Positions 1 through 9,907 of a stretch of DNA of 64,000 bases are shown one piece after another. The notes below the pieces were generated by a model, which worked only from the letters and a program-made list of their open reading frames with translations, searched no databases and was not told the DNA's origin. The position numbers were made by a program, and so were the translations under genes. Position 1 is the first letter of the stretch; every line of letters begins with the position of its first letter. Origin of the DNA: Paracoccus sp. (in: a-proteobacteria) (lineage in GTDB: Bacteria > Pseudomonadota > Alphaproteobacteria > Rhodobacterales > Rhodobacteraceae); NCBI RefSeq assembly GCF_030538655.1, contig NZ_JAUNTO010000006.1:1-64000 (forward strand). The letters are read 5' to 3'.

Positions 1-7
1 TCTTGAA

Positions 8-464
8 TCAGAACTCGAATGACAAGGGAATCCTTAAATGAAGACGCCGTCTAGCACTACAGGGGCGGCGGCATCCCCAAAGTGCGGCGGAGCGATTGCG
101 GCCCTCACCCCCGCCCGCCGCGATGGTCGCAGCGTAAAGCGACACCTGAAACACCAATAGTGCGACGGCACCCCAGATCATCCGCGATCCCCGGCGCCCG
201 TCATCCAGCCGTAACACAACTCATAGAGCCGGGCGGTCAGAACCATGAACAGCGCGCCGATCAGCCGCGACTGCGCCCTTCCTCCCATTCCATGCCTTCC
301 GCGAAGCATTGGTTCAGGATGCCGGTGGTGATGAAAAATAGCCGCAGCGCTAGCGTGCCTGGGATGAACGCGCCTGTGCCGTGGCCCGCTTGTCCGGTTA
401 TGTCCATCCTTTCGGCTTTACGGCCTCGGTGACAATGATTATCTGTCAAGCCCGCCGGCCTCAA
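8..464 (-). pseudogene. possible remnant of a membrane-protein gene
   Basis: The 473 bases before alaS hold no intact gene. On the minus strand three short open stretches in three different frames follow each other: one ending at 261 with a hydrophobic segment (LALRLFFITTGIL), one ending near 191 (LIGALFMVLTARLYELCYGW), and one ending at 8 (IWGAVALLVFQVSLYAATI). Read as one protein with two frameshifts they would make a small polytopic membrane protein. I do not recognise the family. The 3' end of recA, often beside alaS in this group, is not present here. This could also be chance hydrophobic coding in GC-rich DNA. Confidence 0.25.
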
Positions 465-473
465 GGATCAGAC

Positions 474-3131
474 ATGCCCAGCCTGAACGACATTCGCTCG
501 ACCTTTCTTGGTTACTTTGACAAAAACGGCCACCGTGTCGTCGATTCCAGCCCTTTGGTGCCGCGGAATGACCCGACGCTGATGTTCGCCAACTCGGGTA
601 TGGTGCAGTTCAAGAACCTGTTTACCGGGGTCGAGACGCGCGACTATAAACGCGCCACCACGGCGCAGAAATGTGTGCGCGCGGGCGGCAAGCATAACGA
701 CTTGGACAATGTCGGCTATACCGCGCGGCATCACACCTTTTTTGAAATGCTGGGCAACTTCAGCTTTGGCGATTATTTCAAATCCGATGCGATCCCGTTC
801 GCCTGGGAACTGTTGACACGCGAATTCGGCATCCCCAAGGAGCGGCTGCTGGTCACGGTTTATCACACCGACGACGAGGCCGCGGAAATCTGGAAAAAAG
901 TGGCCGGTCTGCCGGATGAAAAGATCATTCGTATCCCGACGAATGATAACTTCTGGATGATGGGGCCAACGGGGCCTTGCGGTCCTTGCACGGAAATTTT
1001 CTACGATCACGGCGATCACATCTGGGGCGGCCCCCCCGGCAGCGCGGATGAGGATGGTGACAGGTTCATCGAAATCTGGAACCTTGTTTTCATGCAGTTC
1101 GAACAATTCGAGGATGGCAGCCGCAAGGATCTGCCCAACCCCTCGATCGACACCGGCATGGGGTTGGAGCGGATTGGCGCGTTGTTGCAGGGCAAGCACG
1201 ACAACTATGACACCGACCTGATGCGGTCGCTGATCGAGGCCTCGGCCCATGCCACCAGCAGCGATCCCGATGGGCCGGGCAAGGTGCACCACCGGGTGAT
1301 CGCGGACCACCTGCGCTCAACCTCGTTCCTGATTGCTGACGGCGTGATGCCCTCGAACGAAGGGCGCGGCTATGTGCTGCGGCGGATCATGCGGCGGGCG
1401 ATGCGGCACGCGCATATGCTGGGGGCGACCGATCCGGTGATGCACCGCCTGGTGCCCGCGCTGGTGCGTCAGATGGGGGCGGCCTACCCTGAATTGCCAC
1501 GTGCGCAGGCGCTGATCGAGGAAACGCTGCGATCCGAGGAAAGCCGGTTCCGCCAGACGCTGGACCGCGGCCTGCGCCTGCTGGATGACGAACTTGCCCA
1601 CTTGCCCGAGGGGGCCGATCTGCCCGGCGCGGCGGCGTTCAAGCTGTATGACACCTACGGGTTCCCGCTGGATCTGACGCAGGATGCGCTGCGCGAAAAA
1701 GGGCGCGGCGTTGATACCGCCGGGTTCGACACGGCCATGGCCGAACAAAAGGCCAAGGCGCGGGCAGCTTGGGCCGGTTCGGGCGAAACCAAGGATGCGG
1801 CGATCTGGTTTGATCTGGCCGAACAGCACGGCACGACTGAATTTCTGGGTTACGACACCGAAGAGGCCGAGGGTCAGGTGCTGGCGCTGGTCCGCGATGG
1901 TGCGTCGGTGGATGCTGCGGCTGAGGGTGAGACGGTTCAGATCGTGGTTAACCAGTCGCCGTTTTATGCTGAAAGCGGTGGTCAGGTGGGCGATGCGGGC
2001 CTGATAAAGACCGAAACCGGCGCGGCGCGTGTGACCGACACCAAAAAGGTTGCGGGTGTGTTCGTGCATATTGCCGAAGTGACAATGGGCCAGATTCAGC
2101 GCGGGCAGGGCGCGACGCTGAGCGTCGATCACGCCCGCCGCAGTGCCATTCGTGCCAACCACTCGGCCACGCACCTGCTGCACGAGGCGCTGCGCCGCTC
2201 TTTGGGCGCACATGTCGCGCAGCGCGGGTCGCTGAATGCGCCGGATCGGTTGCGCTTTGATTTCAGCCACAATCAGGCCGTTAGCGCAGACGAATTGGCC
2301 GTAGTCGAATCCGAGATTAACGATTTCATCCGCCAGAACAGTCCGGTGGAAACCCGGCTGATGACGCCGGATGACGCGCGGGCCATCGGTGCGCAGGCGC
2401 TGTTCGGTGAAAAATACGGGGATGAGGTGCGCGTGGTGTCCATGGGCAGTCTCACCGACTCGGGCAAAGGGCAGGTCGGCGATACCTATTCCATCGAACT
2501 CTGCGGTGGCACACATGTCATGCGCACGGGTGATATTGGTGCCTGCGTTATTCTGGGCGACAGTGCCTCGTCTGCCGGTGTGCGCCGGATCGAGGCACTG
2601 ACCGGACAGGCGGCGCTGGATCATCTGCGCGCGTCTGACACGCAACTGGCTGAAATCGGCGGCATTCTTAAGGCGCAGGCCGGTGATGTGGTCGCGCGGG
2701 TGCGTTCGCTGGCGGATGAGCGTAAGGCCCTGGCGAACGAGGTTGCGCAACTGAAACGGCAACTGGCCATGGGTGGTGGCGGCGGAGCCGAGGCCAAGGA
2801 TATTGCCGGTATCAAGTTCATCGGTCGCCGGGTCGAAGGCGTGTCGGGCAAGGAATTGGGCGCACTGGTCGATGAGATGAAAGCGCAGCTTGGTTCCGGC
2901 GCGGTGCTGGTGCTGTCCGAAGCCGATGGCAAGGCGACGGTTGCCGCCGGAGTAACGGCCGATCTGACAGCGCGGCTGTCGGCGGTCGATCTGGTTCAAG
3001 CCGCGACAGCGGCGCTTGGTGGCAAAGGCGGTGGTGGGCGTCCCGATCGGGCGCAGGGCGGCGCGCCCGGTCTGGCGGCGGCGGATGAGGCCATCGCCGC
3101 AGTTGAAACTCTTATCGGAGGTGCCGCATGA
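474..3131 (+). CDS. alaS: alanine--tRNA ligase
   Basis: Cytoplasmic class II aminoacyl-tRNA synthetase that charges tRNA-Ala and edits mischarged Ser/Gly. The 885-residue product has the usual bacterial length. The N-terminal catalytic core (about 1-450) begins [13 protein letters not shown] and contains the [12 protein letters not shown] block. The editing domain carries the zinc ligands H563-SAT-H567 and C677-GGT-H681. A glycine-rich C-terminal C-Ala domain ends in [10 protein letters not shown]. The frame is open further upstream to 381, but the ATG at 474 has AAGGAT six bases before it and gives the canonical N-terminus. The stop overlaps the next gene by four bases (ATGA), so translation is probably coupled. 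Confidence 0.98.
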   Translation: MPSLNDIRSTFLGYFDKNGHRVVDSSPLVPRNDPTLMFANSGMVQFKNLFTGVETRDYKRATTAQKCVRAGGKHNDLDNVGYTARHHTFFEMLGNFSFGDYFKSDAIPFAWELLTREFGIPKERLLVTVYHTDDEAAEIWKKVAGLPDEKIIRIPTNDNFWMMGPTGPCGPCTEIFYDHGDHIWGGPPGSADEDGDRFIEIWNLVFMQFEQFEDGSRKDLPNPSIDTGMGLERIGALLQGKHDNYDTDLMRSLIEASAHATSSDPDGPGKVHHRVIADHLRSTSFLIADGVMPSNEGRGYVLRRIMRRAMRHAHMLGATDPVMHRLVPALVRQMGAAYPELPRAQALIEETLRSEESRFRQTLDRGLRLLDDELAHLPEGADLPGAAAFKLYDTYGFPLDLTQDALREKGRGVDTAGFDTAMAEQKAKARAAWAGSGETKDAAIWFDLAEQHGTTEFLGYDTEEAEGQVLALVRDGASVDAAAEGETVQIVVNQSPFYAESGGQVGDAGLIKTETGAARVTDTKKVAGVFVHIAEVTMGQIQRGQGATLSVDHARRSAIRANHSATHLLHEALRRSLGAHVAQRGSLNAPDRLRFDFSHNQAVSADELAVVESEINDFIRQNSPVETRLMTPDDARAIGAQALFGEKYGDEVRVVSMGSLTDSGKGQVGDTYSIELCGGTHVMRTGDIGACVILGDSASSAGVRRIEALTGQAALDHLRASDTQLAEIGGILKAQAGDVVARVRSLADERKALANEVAQLKRQLAMGGGGGAEAKDIAGIKFIGRRVEGVSGKELGALVDEMKAQLGSGAVLVLSEADGKATVAAGVTADLTARLSAVDLVQAATAALGGKGGGGRPDRAQGGAPGLAAADEAIAAVETLIGGAA

Positions 3132-3427
3132 GCGCGCTGTGGATTGCTCACGTCAATGTTCTGAACGCGGATTCCTATGGCCAGTATGCCAAGCTGGCTG
3201 GCCCGGTGATCGCTGCGCATGGCGGTGTTTTTCTGGCCCGCGCCACGCGTTATGTCCGGTTGGAGGGGGCCGAGCGTGAACGCCATGTTGTCGCACGTTT
3301 TCCCAGTGTCGAGGCGGCAGAGGCGTGCTACCACAGCCCCGAATATCAGGCGGCGCTGGCTCATGCCATCGGTGCATCCGAACGCGACCTTGTGATTGTC
3401 GAGGAAACGCCGCCTGCTGCGGAATAA
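3128..3427 (+). CDS. DUF1330 family protein
   Basis: Small 99-residue protein with the DUF1330 alpha/beta (dimeric ferredoxin-like) pattern: [24 protein letters not shown] at the start (the family's strand-helix opening), a central [17 protein letters not shown] motif, and a terminal strand ERDLVIVEE. The family is structurally related to YciI and EthD proteins, and its biochemical role is not settled. It overlaps the alaS stop codon by four bases and so is expected to be co-transcribed and translationally coupled with it. Nothing in the sequence ties it to aminoacylation; the linkage may just be transcriptional convenience. Confidence 0.85.
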   Translation: MSALWIAHVNVLNADSYGQYAKLAGPVIAAHGGVFLARATRYVRLEGAERERHVVARFPSVEAAEACYHSPEYQAALAHAIGASERDLVIVEETPPAAE

Positions 3428-3487
3428 GTGGAATGTTAACTTTTTCGTGCTAAGCGTCACGAAAGAGACATGAAATGAGGCAAGGGC

Positions 3488-4282
3488 ATGTGTCGCTGGG
3501 CCGCCTATATCGGTCAGCCGATCTTTCTGGAAGATATTGTCAGCCGTCCGGGGCATTCGCTGATCCATCAAAGTCACCATGCACGGCATGGCCATACGGC
3601 AGTGAATGCGGATGGCTTTGGTCTGGCATGGTATGGTGAGCGTCCTGAACCCGGCCTTTATCGTGATATTCTGCCGGCATGGAGCGATCCGAACCTGCGC
3701 AGCCTGACAGCGACGGTGAAATCGGGGGTGTTCATGGCGCATGTCCGCGCCTCGACCGGCACGGCAACCAGCCGCAACAATTGCCATCCCTTCGCCGTCG
3801 GTCGGTGGAGCTTTATGCACAACGGCCAGTTTGGCGGCTATGATGGGTATCGCCGCCACGCCGATCTGCTGATCCCCGAGGATTTGTATGCCTTTCGCAA
3901 AGGGGCCACCGACAGCGAGGCGTTGTTTCTGGTCGCGCTCGGGCAGGGGCTGGCCGAAGAACCGCATCGCGCGATGGAGCGGGCTACCGCTCTGTTCGAA
4001 GACCTGGCCCAACGCAAGGGGATCGCGCCTCATGTGCGGCTGACGGCGGCCTTTTCCGACGGGAAACGCTTGTATGCGCTGCGCTATGCCAGCGACGATC
4101 AGGCACCGACGCTGTTTTATCGCTGGTCTGCCAGCCGGTCGGGCTATGCTGTTGTGTCTGAACCGTTAGAGGCAGACGAAGCCGATTGGCAAGAGGTCCC
4201 GCCCGGCAGCTTTTGTGTCTTTGATGACGGCGGGGTGGCGATCAACCGTTTCAAGCCGGATTTCGCGCGCATCGCCGCCTGA
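3488..4282 (+). CDS. class II glutamine amidotransferase (YafJ/EgtC-like)
   Basis: 264-residue protein of the Ntn-hydrolase glutamine amidotransferase type 2 fold. Cys2, exposed after removal of Met1, is the expected nucleophile (MCRWAAYIG). The family motifs follow: NADGFGLAWYG, a FMAHVRAST block, and NCHPFAVGRWSFMHNGQ with the conserved Asn-Gly. There is no synthase or transferase partner domain, so the acceptor of the ammonia is unknown. E. coli YafJ and actinobacterial EgtC (gamma-glutamyl hercynylcysteine sulfoxide hydrolase) share this single-domain layout, but no ergothioneine genes are nearby. It stands alone 60 bases after the DUF1330 gene and converges with the next gene. Confidence 0.88.
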   Translation: MCRWAAYIGQPIFLEDIVSRPGHSLIHQSHHARHGHTAVNADGFGLAWYGERPEPGLYRDILPAWSDPNLRSLTATVKSGVFMAHVRASTGTATSRNNCHPFAVGRWSFMHNGQFGGYDGYRRHADLLIPEDLYAFRKGATDSEALFLVALGQGLAEEPHRAMERATALFEDLAQRKGIAPHVRLTAAFSDGKRLYALRYASDDQAPTLFYRWSASRSGYAVVSEPLEADEADWQEVPPGSFCVFDDGGVAINRFKPDFARIAA

Positions 4283-4297
4283 TCTGAATGGGCGGGA

Positions 4298-4759
4298 TCA
4301 GCCTTTGCCGGATTCGCGCGGCGCGGGTGGTGTGGCAGGCCGGTCGATCACAGCGGCGCCGGGAGAACTGGTCAGGCCGGATGCCTGAGGGTGGCTGCTG
4401 GGCTGCGGTGCCGCCGCGTCGGGTAGCACCGGAACAGGTTCTGATGCTGCCGGTGCCGTGGCCGCAACGGGATATTCCGGCTGCGGCACGGTTTTCGTTT
4501 GCGCAGGCTCCGCCGCTGTTAGCGGCGTCAGTGCGCGGCGGAACACCAGCAGGTTCAGGTAAACCGTCTGCCGCCCTGTCAGGCCGCTGCGTTCTTCGGA
4601 GGGCAGCGTTTCGGCGCGGACATATTCCCAGCCATCGGCGGCCATACGGTTGATCTCGGCCGAGAGGGTGTGCGCATAACGCTCGCCGGGGGTTTTCAGC
4701 CCTTTGATGCGCTCGCCGCGTTCGGGCGCAGGAATGACAGTGTATTCATGGTTTTTCAT
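4298..4759 (-). CDS. DUF4177 domain protein
   Basis: 153-residue protein. The first 80 residues match the DUF4177 pattern (YTVIPAPERG, then LSAEINRMAADGWEYVRAE, then LLVFRR at the end of the last strand). This is a small fold found widely in Rhodobacteraceae with no assigned activity. The remainder is a low-complexity Pro/Ala/Thr-rich tail, probably disordered. There is no signal peptide or membrane segment. It converges on the amidotransferase gene with only 15 bases between the stops. I cannot suggest a function. Confidence 0.8.
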   Translation of the reverse strand: MKNHEYTVIPAPERGERIKGLKTPGERYAHTLSAEINRMAADGWEYVRAETLPSEERSGLTGRQTVYLNLLVFRRALTPLTAAEPAQTKTVPQPEYPVAATAPAASEPVPVLPDAAAPQPSSHPQASGLTSSPGAAVIDRPATPPAPRESGKG

Positions 4760-4882
4760 ACGAACCTCGCCCCTGCTTGGCCAAGACTAGATCAAGAATG
4801 GCCAAGCCGCCATAGCGATCAAGCCCTGCTGTGCTTGCTGTTTCGCAATTGGTGTCGTGCTGGTTGCGGCGGGCCATGCGGA

Positions 4883-5374
4883 TCAGCCGCCAAACCCCAT
4901 CCTGTCGCGGGGTGGCAAAGGCACCGGCTGAGTCACCAGATGGCGCGGGCGGCGTTCGTAAAAGGCATTGCCGCCCGCCGTCAGCACATAGTGCATGTTG
5001 TCATAGGAAAAGCGGTGGCCGTAGGTGTGGAAAAACATTGCGTTGCGCACGGCCGGGTGACGCTCGCCGCGCATCACCGAAACCGCTGCTGCCCGCACCT
5101 GCGGGACATGCGGCATTTTGCGGGTCAGAATACCGGACGCGAACTGGTTCTTTTGTCCGACCACCGCGCAGACGCTGCGCGGATATTGCGCCGACTCGAC
5201 ACGGTTCATGACCACGGTGCCGACCGCGATCATGCCTTCACGGCTGGAACGATTGGCCTCGAAATAGATCGCGCGTTCCATGCAGTCGAGTGCACTGTGG
5301 CGTGTGCCAATGCCGCAGCCTGACAGTGCCACAAGCGCCGCGACCGCAGCAATCCCCGCGCGAACCAACGGCAT
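4883..5374 (-). CDS. cell wall hydrolase, SleB/CwlJ family lipoprotein
   Basis: 163-residue exported hydrolase. The N-terminus is a lipoprotein signal with lipobox LSGC, so the protein is probably anchored in the envelope. The Hydrolase_2 domain follows: AIYFEANRSSREGMIAVGTVVMNR contains the conserved catalytic Glu of the SleB/CwlJ family, followed by KNQFASG and a FHTYGHRFSYDN block. Members cleave peptidoglycan glycan strands. A GTG two codons upstream (5380) is possible, but AAGG five bases before the ATG at 5374 favours the latter. It starts seven bases after the gatB stop, so the two form one transcription unit. Confidence 0.87.
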   Translation of the reverse strand: MPLVRAGIAAVAALVALSGCGIGTRHSALDCMERAIYFEANRSSREGMIAVGTVVMNRVESAQYPRSVCAVVGQKNQFASGILTRKMPHVPQVRAAAVSVMRGERHPAVRNAMFFHTYGHRFSYDNMHYVLTAGGNAFYERRPRHLVTQPVPLPPRDRMGFGG

Positions 5375-5381
5375 CGGCACC

Positions 5382-6896
5382 TTACAGCCCCAGCTTTTGG
5401 GCGACCAGTTCGTTGACTGCCGCCGGGTTGGCCTTGCCGCCGGTGGCCTTGAGCACCTGCCCCACGAACCAGCCAGCCAGTTTCGGGTTCGCCTTGGCCT
5501 TTTCCACCTGCGCCGGGTTGTCGGCGATGATCTGATCGACAGCGGCTTCGATCGCGCCCATGTCGGTGACTTGCTTCATGCCGCGCGCCGCCGCGACCTC
5601 GGCCGGATCGCCGCCTTCGGTCCACAGGATCTCGAACAGATCCTTGGCCATCTTGCCCGAAATCTGACCCGAGGCGATCAGGTCGATCACGCCGCCCAGT
5701 TGCGCCGCCGAAACGGGCGAGGTTGCAACCGTCAGCCCCTCTTTGTTCAACCGCCCGAACAATTCGTTAATCACCCAGTTCGCCGCCTGCTTGCCATCAC
5801 GGCCAGCGGCCACAGCTTCAAAGAAATCCGCGTTCTCGACCTCGGCGGTCAGCACGCCGGCATCGTATTCCGACAGCCCCATGGCCTGCACAAAACGCGC
5901 CTTTTTTGCGTCGGGCAGTTCGGGCATATCGGCCGCAATTCCGTCAACCCATGCCTGTTCGATTTCCAGCGGCAGCAGGTCGGGGCAGGGGAAATAGCGG
6001 TAATCATGCGCCTCTTCCTTGGACCGCATCGACCGCGTTTCTCCCTTGTCGGGGTCGTAAAGACGGGTTTCCTGCACCACGGAACCGCCGTCCTCGATGA
6101 TGGCGATCTGGCGGCGGGCCTCGTATTCGATTGCCTGCTGAATAAAGCGCAGGCTGTTCATGTTCTTGATTTCGCAGCGCGTTCCCAGAACGCTGAAATC
6201 GCCGGTTTCGATAAACCGCTCGTAATCGCCGGGTTTACAGACCGACACGTTCACATCGGCGCGCAGGTTACCGTTCTGCATATTGCCATCGCAGGTGCCA
6301 AGATAGCGCATGATCTGCCGTAGTTTCGATACATAGGCCGCCGCCTCCTCTGGCCCGCGGATGTCGGGGCGGCTGACGATCTCCATCAAGGCGACGCCGG
6401 TGCGGTTGAAATCGACGAAGGACATGTTCGGGTCCATGTCGTGGATCGACTTGCCCGCGTCCTGTTCCAGATGGATACGCTCGATCCGCACGCGGCGGGC
6501 GACGCCGGGGGCCATGTCCACGATCACCTCGCCCTCGCCGACGATGGGGTGGTAAAGCTGGCTGATCTGATAGCCTTGCGGCAGGTCGGGGTAGAAATAG
6601 TTCTTGCGATCAAAGGCCGACATCAGGTTGATCGCCGCCCTGATCCCCAACCCCGTGCGCACCGCCTGTTCAACGCAGAATTCGTTGATGACCGGCAGCA
6701 TCCCCGGCATGGCGGCATCGACGAAGGCCACGTTGCTGTTGGGTTCAGCCCCGAATGTGGTCGATGCGCCGGAAAACAGCTTGGCGTTCGAGGCGACCTG
6801 CGCGTGAACCTCCAGTCCGATGACCAGTTCCCAATCGCTTTTGGCACCTGCGATGGTTTTGGGTTCGGGGGCGGTGTAGGACAGATGGTCAAGCAT
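5382..6896 (-). CDS. gatB: Asp/Glu-tRNA(Asn/Gln) amidotransferase subunit B
   Basis: 504-residue GatB of the GatCAB complex, which converts Glu-tRNA(Gln) and Asp-tRNA(Asn) to the amidated forms using ammonia delivered from GatA. The cradle domain opens with [13 protein letters not shown] and includes the [14 protein letters not shown] block and the [15 protein letters not shown] segment. The C-terminal YqeY-like tail (from about 350) ends [13 protein letters not shown]. The open frame reaches 7028 but the ATG at 6896 matches the family start. gatA and gatC are not adjacent; they must lie elsewhere. Confidence 0.97.
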   Translation of the reverse strand: MLDHLSYTAPEPKTIAGAKSDWELVIGLEVHAQVASNAKLFSGASTTFGAEPNSNVAFVDAAMPGMLPVINEFCVEQAVRTGLGIRAAINLMSAFDRKNYFYPDLPQGYQISQLYHPIVGEGEVIVDMAPGVARRVRIERIHLEQDAGKSIHDMDPNMSFVDFNRTGVALMEIVSRPDIRGPEEAAAYVSKLRQIMRYLGTCDGNMQNGNLRADVNVSVCKPGDYERFIETGDFSVLGTRCEIKNMNSLRFIQQAIEYEARRQIAIIEDGGSVVQETRLYDPDKGETRSMRSKEEAHDYRYFPCPDLLPLEIEQAWVDGIAADMPELPDAKKARFVQAMGLSEYDAGVLTAEVENADFFEAVAAGRDGKQAANWVINELFGRLNKEGLTVATSPVSAAQLGGVIDLIASGQISGKMAKDLFEILWTEGGDPAEVAAARGMKQVTDMGAIEAAVDQIIADNPAQVEKAKANPKLAGWFVGQVLKATGGKANPAAVNELVAQKLGL

Positions 6897-7097
6897 GGCG
6901 GCCTCTTGTGCGTGTTGCGGTGGTTTTAGGGCAGGGGGCGCGGCGCGGCAAGGGCACCGCTGTGGCGGAAAGCTGCCGAAATGGCGGGGGTTGTGGCGGC
7001 GGGAAACTGCCGATAGCCCCGCGATCACGCATCCGGTAATTGTCTTTTAATGGGCCACGGCTAGCAGTTCTCTGAACGAAACAACTCTGGCCCTGTC

Positions 7098-7727
7098 ATG
7101 CGTCCTTTTCTGTCCTGCCTTGCCGCCCTTGCTGCTGTCGCCTCCTTGTCTGCCTGTGACAGTGGCGGCGCGGGTGGGCAGATGAACCTGCGCGGCGAAC
7201 CCGCAACGCAGGCGGTCGCGGAAAAGGTTGACGTCTCGATGCGCTGGACCGGGCGCGTCGGGTCCGAGGCATGGACGCAGGCAACGCTGGATGCGCTGGA
7301 CCAGCATGGCGTCACCGTTCTGTCGCGGGTGCCCAGTGATGTGGGCACCTATTGCCCCGGCTATGCCGATCAGGGGATCGAGGGGCGGCGCGCCTTTTGG
7401 GCCGGGTTCATGTCGGCTGTGGCCAAGCATGAAAGCACCTATAATCCGGGTGCAAAAGGCGGCGGTGGCCGCTGGCTGGGCCTGATGCAGATTTCGCCTG
7501 CGACATGGCGGCACTACGGCTGCGAGGGGCGGATGCTGGACGGTGCCGACAATATGGTCTGCGCGGTCAAGATCATGACGACGCAGGTCGGGCGCGATAA
7601 TGCCGTGGTTGGCGGTTCAGGCGCGTGGCGTGGCGTCGCGCGTGACTGGGCGCCGCTGCGCAATGCCAACAAGCGCGCCGACATTGCCAATTGGACCAGC
7701 CAGCAGAATTACTGCGCCAAGGGCTGA
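7098..7727 (+). CDS. lytic transglycosylase-like lipoprotein
   Basis: 209-residue lipoprotein. The signal peptide ends at lipobox LSAC with the acylated Cys at residue 20. The SLT-like domain shows the family pattern around the likely catalytic acid (VAKHES, Glu112), then a Gly-rich turn and GLMQISPATW, which matches the GLMQI motif of lysozyme-like transglycosylases. The C-terminal part contains Cys pairs that could form disulfides in the periplasm. It is divergent from gatB across a 200-base spacer and converges on hisA. Activity on peptidoglycan is inferred from the motif. Confidence 0.85.
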   Translation: MRPFLSCLAALAAVASLSACDSGGAGGQMNLRGEPATQAVAEKVDVSMRWTGRVGSEAWTQATLDALDQHGVTVLSRVPSDVGTYCPGYADQGIEGRRAFWAGFMSAVAKHESTYNPGAKGGGGRWLGLMQISPATWRHYGCEGRMLDGADNMVCAVKIMTTQVGRDNAVVGGSGAWRGVARDWAPLRNANKRADIANWTSQQNYCAKG

Positions 7728-7730
7728 CCC

Positions 7731-8447
7731 TTAGCGCAAGGCCCGCAGGGCTTCGGTCAGGTTGATGGCGCCGTCATACAGCGCCCGGCCGGAAATCGCC
7801 CCGGCGATTACCCCGGTATCACGCAGTGCTGTCAGATCGGCCATGGTCGATACGCCGCCTGACGCGATCACCGGAATGCTGACCGCGCGGGCCAGTGCTT
7901 CCGTGGCGGCGATGTTCGGCCCCTGCATGGCCCCGTCGCGGTCAATGTCGGTATAGATGATCGCCGCCACGCCCGCGTCCTGAAACCGGCGGGCAAGGTC
8001 AGTGGCCAGCACATTGGTTTCCTCGGCCCAGCCACGGGTTGCCACACGGCCCCCGCGGGCGTCGATGCCGACTGCGATCTTGCCCGGAAAGGCGGTGGCG
8101 GCCTCGTGCACCAGATCGGGGTTTTCCACCGCGACAGTGCCCAGAATCACGCGGGCAATGCCGCGCGACAGCCATTGTTCGATGGTGGCCATGTCACGAA
8201 TGCCACCGCCCAGCTGTGCGGGAATCGCCACGGCTGTCAGGATCGATTCGACCGCCTCCGCGTTGACCGGATGCCCGGCGAAGGCACCGTTCAGATCGAC
8301 CAGATGCAGCCATTCGGCCCCGGCCTCTTGAAAGCTCAGCGCCTGCGCGGCGGGGTCGGTGCCAAAGACGGTCGCCGCCTCCATGTCGCCACGCAGCAGC
8401 CGCACGCAATTGCCGTCTTTCAGGTCGATGGCGGGATAAAGGATCAT
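7731..8447 (-). CDS. hisA: HisA, ProFAR isomerase of histidine synthesis
   Basis: 238-residue TIM-barrel enzyme (phosphoribosylformimino-5-aminoimidazole carboxamide ribotide isomerase), the fourth step of histidine synthesis. It opens [17 protein letters not shown] with the catalytic Asp8 and has the second catalytic Asp in YTDIDRDG. Phosphate-binding motifs LGGGIRD and IASGGVS mark the two half-barrels. The frame is open to 8630, but the ATG at 8447 is the family start. No hisH, hisF or hisE is adjacent, although these often accompany hisA in relatives; hisA is isolated here between envelope-protein genes. Confidence 0.97.
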   Translation of the reverse strand: MILYPAIDLKDGNCVRLLRGDMEAATVFGTDPAAQALSFQEAGAEWLHLVDLNGAFAGHPVNAEAVESILTAVAIPAQLGGGIRDMATIEQWLSRGIARVILGTVAVENPDLVHEAATAFPGKIAVGIDARGGRVATRGWAEETNVLATDLARRFQDAGVAAIIYTDIDRDGAMQGPNIAATEALARAVSIPVIASGGVSTMADLTALRDTGVIAGAISGRALYDGAINLTEALRALR

Positions 8448-8586
8448 GGTGGCCCCCTGAGTGTTCGTCGCCCCCCCCTGTGCCATGCCGGCGCGCAAAG
8501 GTGAAGGCCGCGACCTGACGTCAGACTTGCCCGAATCTGGATTGCGCGCCGATGATCGCCGGACTTTGCCAAGGAGGAGAATGCTG

Positions 8587-8970
8587 ATGCGCGCCCTGTC
8601 CCTTGCGGTTCTGCTGAGCCTGACCGCCACCGTTGCCGCCGCCGACCCGATCGAGGGGCTGTGGCAGACCCAGCCCGACGAAGGGCGTTATGCCATGGTG
8701 CAGATCGCGCCCTGCGGCCCGGCGTTCTGCGGCACCATCACCCGCACGTTCAGCAGCGCGGGCGAGGTGCGGACGGATTCCATCGGCAAGCAGATCGTGA
8801 TCGGCATGGCCCCGCAGGGCAATGGCGAATATCGCGGCCGCGTGCTGCGCCCCGCCGATAACAAGGTTTACAATGGCAAGGCATCGGTCAGCGGCAATCA
8901 GATGAAGCTGTCGGGCTGCGTCGCGGGCGGGCTGATCTGCAAATCGCAGACTTGGCGTCGCCTGCAATAA
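8587..8970 (+). CDS. DUF2147 family secreted protein
   Basis: 127-residue protein with a Sec signal peptide (about 1-20, ending VAAA) and a mature lipocalin-like domain of the DUF2147 family: [19 protein letters not shown], a GPAFCGTI strand and the terminal [15 protein letters not shown] with conserved cysteines. The family is exported and of unknown function. AGGAGG at 8572-8577 sits nine bases before the ATG at 8587 and only three before an in-frame ATG at 8581, so the downstream start is preferred. It is divergent from hisA and followed by a MipA-like gene on the same strand. Confidence 0.83.
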   Translation: MRALSLAVLLSLTATVAAADPIEGLWQTQPDEGRYAMVQIAPCGPAFCGTITRTFSSAGEVRTDSIGKQIVIGMAPQGNGEYRGRVLRPADNKVYNGKASVSGNQMKLSGCVAGGLICKSQTWRRLQ

Positions 8971-9116
8971 ACGTGTTGCGGGCAACAAAGGGGCGGGGCG
9001 ATGCAATTGCGCCACGCCCGCCGTCGCCATGGTGCGGTGCACCGTCTGTGCGCTTGCTTTTCCTTCTGCCTGTGCGCAAGGTGACCTGCATCTTTCATTT
9101 TGTCGGAGATCGTATC

Positions 9117-9842
9117 ATGTGCCGCCTTGCCGCCTCTGCCTGTCTGGTCGCCCTGCTGTCGCTGGCTGGCACCGTGCAGTCGCAGGCGCAGACGATTGAT
9201 CTGGATCTGGGTTTGGGCGCCAAGGTGGTGCCCGATTATCAAGGCGCCGATTCTCACAGCGTTGAGCCGTGGCTGATCTGGCGCAACGATGTCGGCAGCC
9301 AGAACAAGCAGGGCTTTTTTTGGGGCCCGTCATTTCGCCTGGTCGGTGCGCGGGATGCGGGCGACAGCGATCATCTGATTGGGCTTGAAGACATCGACCG
9401 CGCCTATGAACTGGGCGCGCGATTCAGCTATGGCATCGGGCAGGTCACGGGTTATGCCTCGCTGCGTCGGGGTTTCGGCGGGCACGAAGGCGTGGTCGGC
9501 ACCCTTGGCGCGCGCTATCGCACCGATGTCAGCGACCGGCTGACGATCTGGACCGGCGTTTCGGTCGATTATGCGAACTCGTCTTATATGAACACCTATT
9601 TCGGCGTCAGCGCCGATGAATCGGCGGCCAGCGGGCTGGCGGCCTATGAACCGGGCGCGGGCTTCAAATCCGCCGCTGCCCGGATCGAGGCGCGCTATGC
9701 CATCAACGACAACACCGCCCTGCTGGGCGAGGTTGAATACGGTCGCCTGATCGGTGATGCTGCCGACAGCCCGGTTGTGCTGGAAAAAAACCAGCCTTCG
9801 GTCCGTATTGGTGTGACCCGCCGCTTTAGCTTTGGCTTTTGA
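9117..9842 (+). CDS. MipA/OmpV family outer-membrane protein
   Basis: 241-residue beta-barrel protein with a signal peptide ending near QSQAQ. The mature chain starts in the MipA/OmpV manner (LGLGAKVVPDYQGAD, then WLIWRND), alternates short hydrophobic strands with acidic turns, and ends with an aromatic C-terminus (RRFSFGF) recognised by the Bam machinery. E. coli MipA is a scaffold between a murein synthase and MltA; OmpV members include osmo- or antimicrobial-responsive porins. No regulator is adjacent. The ATG at 9117 has CGGAGA ten bases upstream. The frame extends to 8952, but that part would not give a signal peptide. Confidence 0.86.
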   Translation: MCRLAASACLVALLSLAGTVQSQAQTIDLDLGLGAKVVPDYQGADSHSVEPWLIWRNDVGSQNKQGFFWGPSFRLVGARDAGDSDHLIGLEDIDRAYELGARFSYGIGQVTGYASLRRGFGGHEGVVGTLGARYRTDVSDRLTIWTGVSVDYANSSYMNTYFGVSADESAASGLAAYEPGAGFKSAAARIEARYAINDNTALLGEVEYGRLIGDAADSPVVLEKNQPSVRIGVTRRFSFGF

Positions 9843-9907
9843 GGCGAACGGCTGATTTCGCGGCGCGGCCCGTCAGGCCGCCCAACGCCAGTGCAAGGGT
9901 TCTCAAC

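Noticed and set aside
1317..2999. 560-residue open frame antisense to alaS
   Set aside because: It is the mirror of a GC3-rich gene; the composition (Arg/His/Gln-rich) has no family features and alaS on the other strand is certain.
9865..9881. GCGGCC/GGCCGC hairpin between the MipA-like gene and olsB considered as a terminator
   Set aside because: No U tract on either strand; a short GC stem of this kind is common by chance here.
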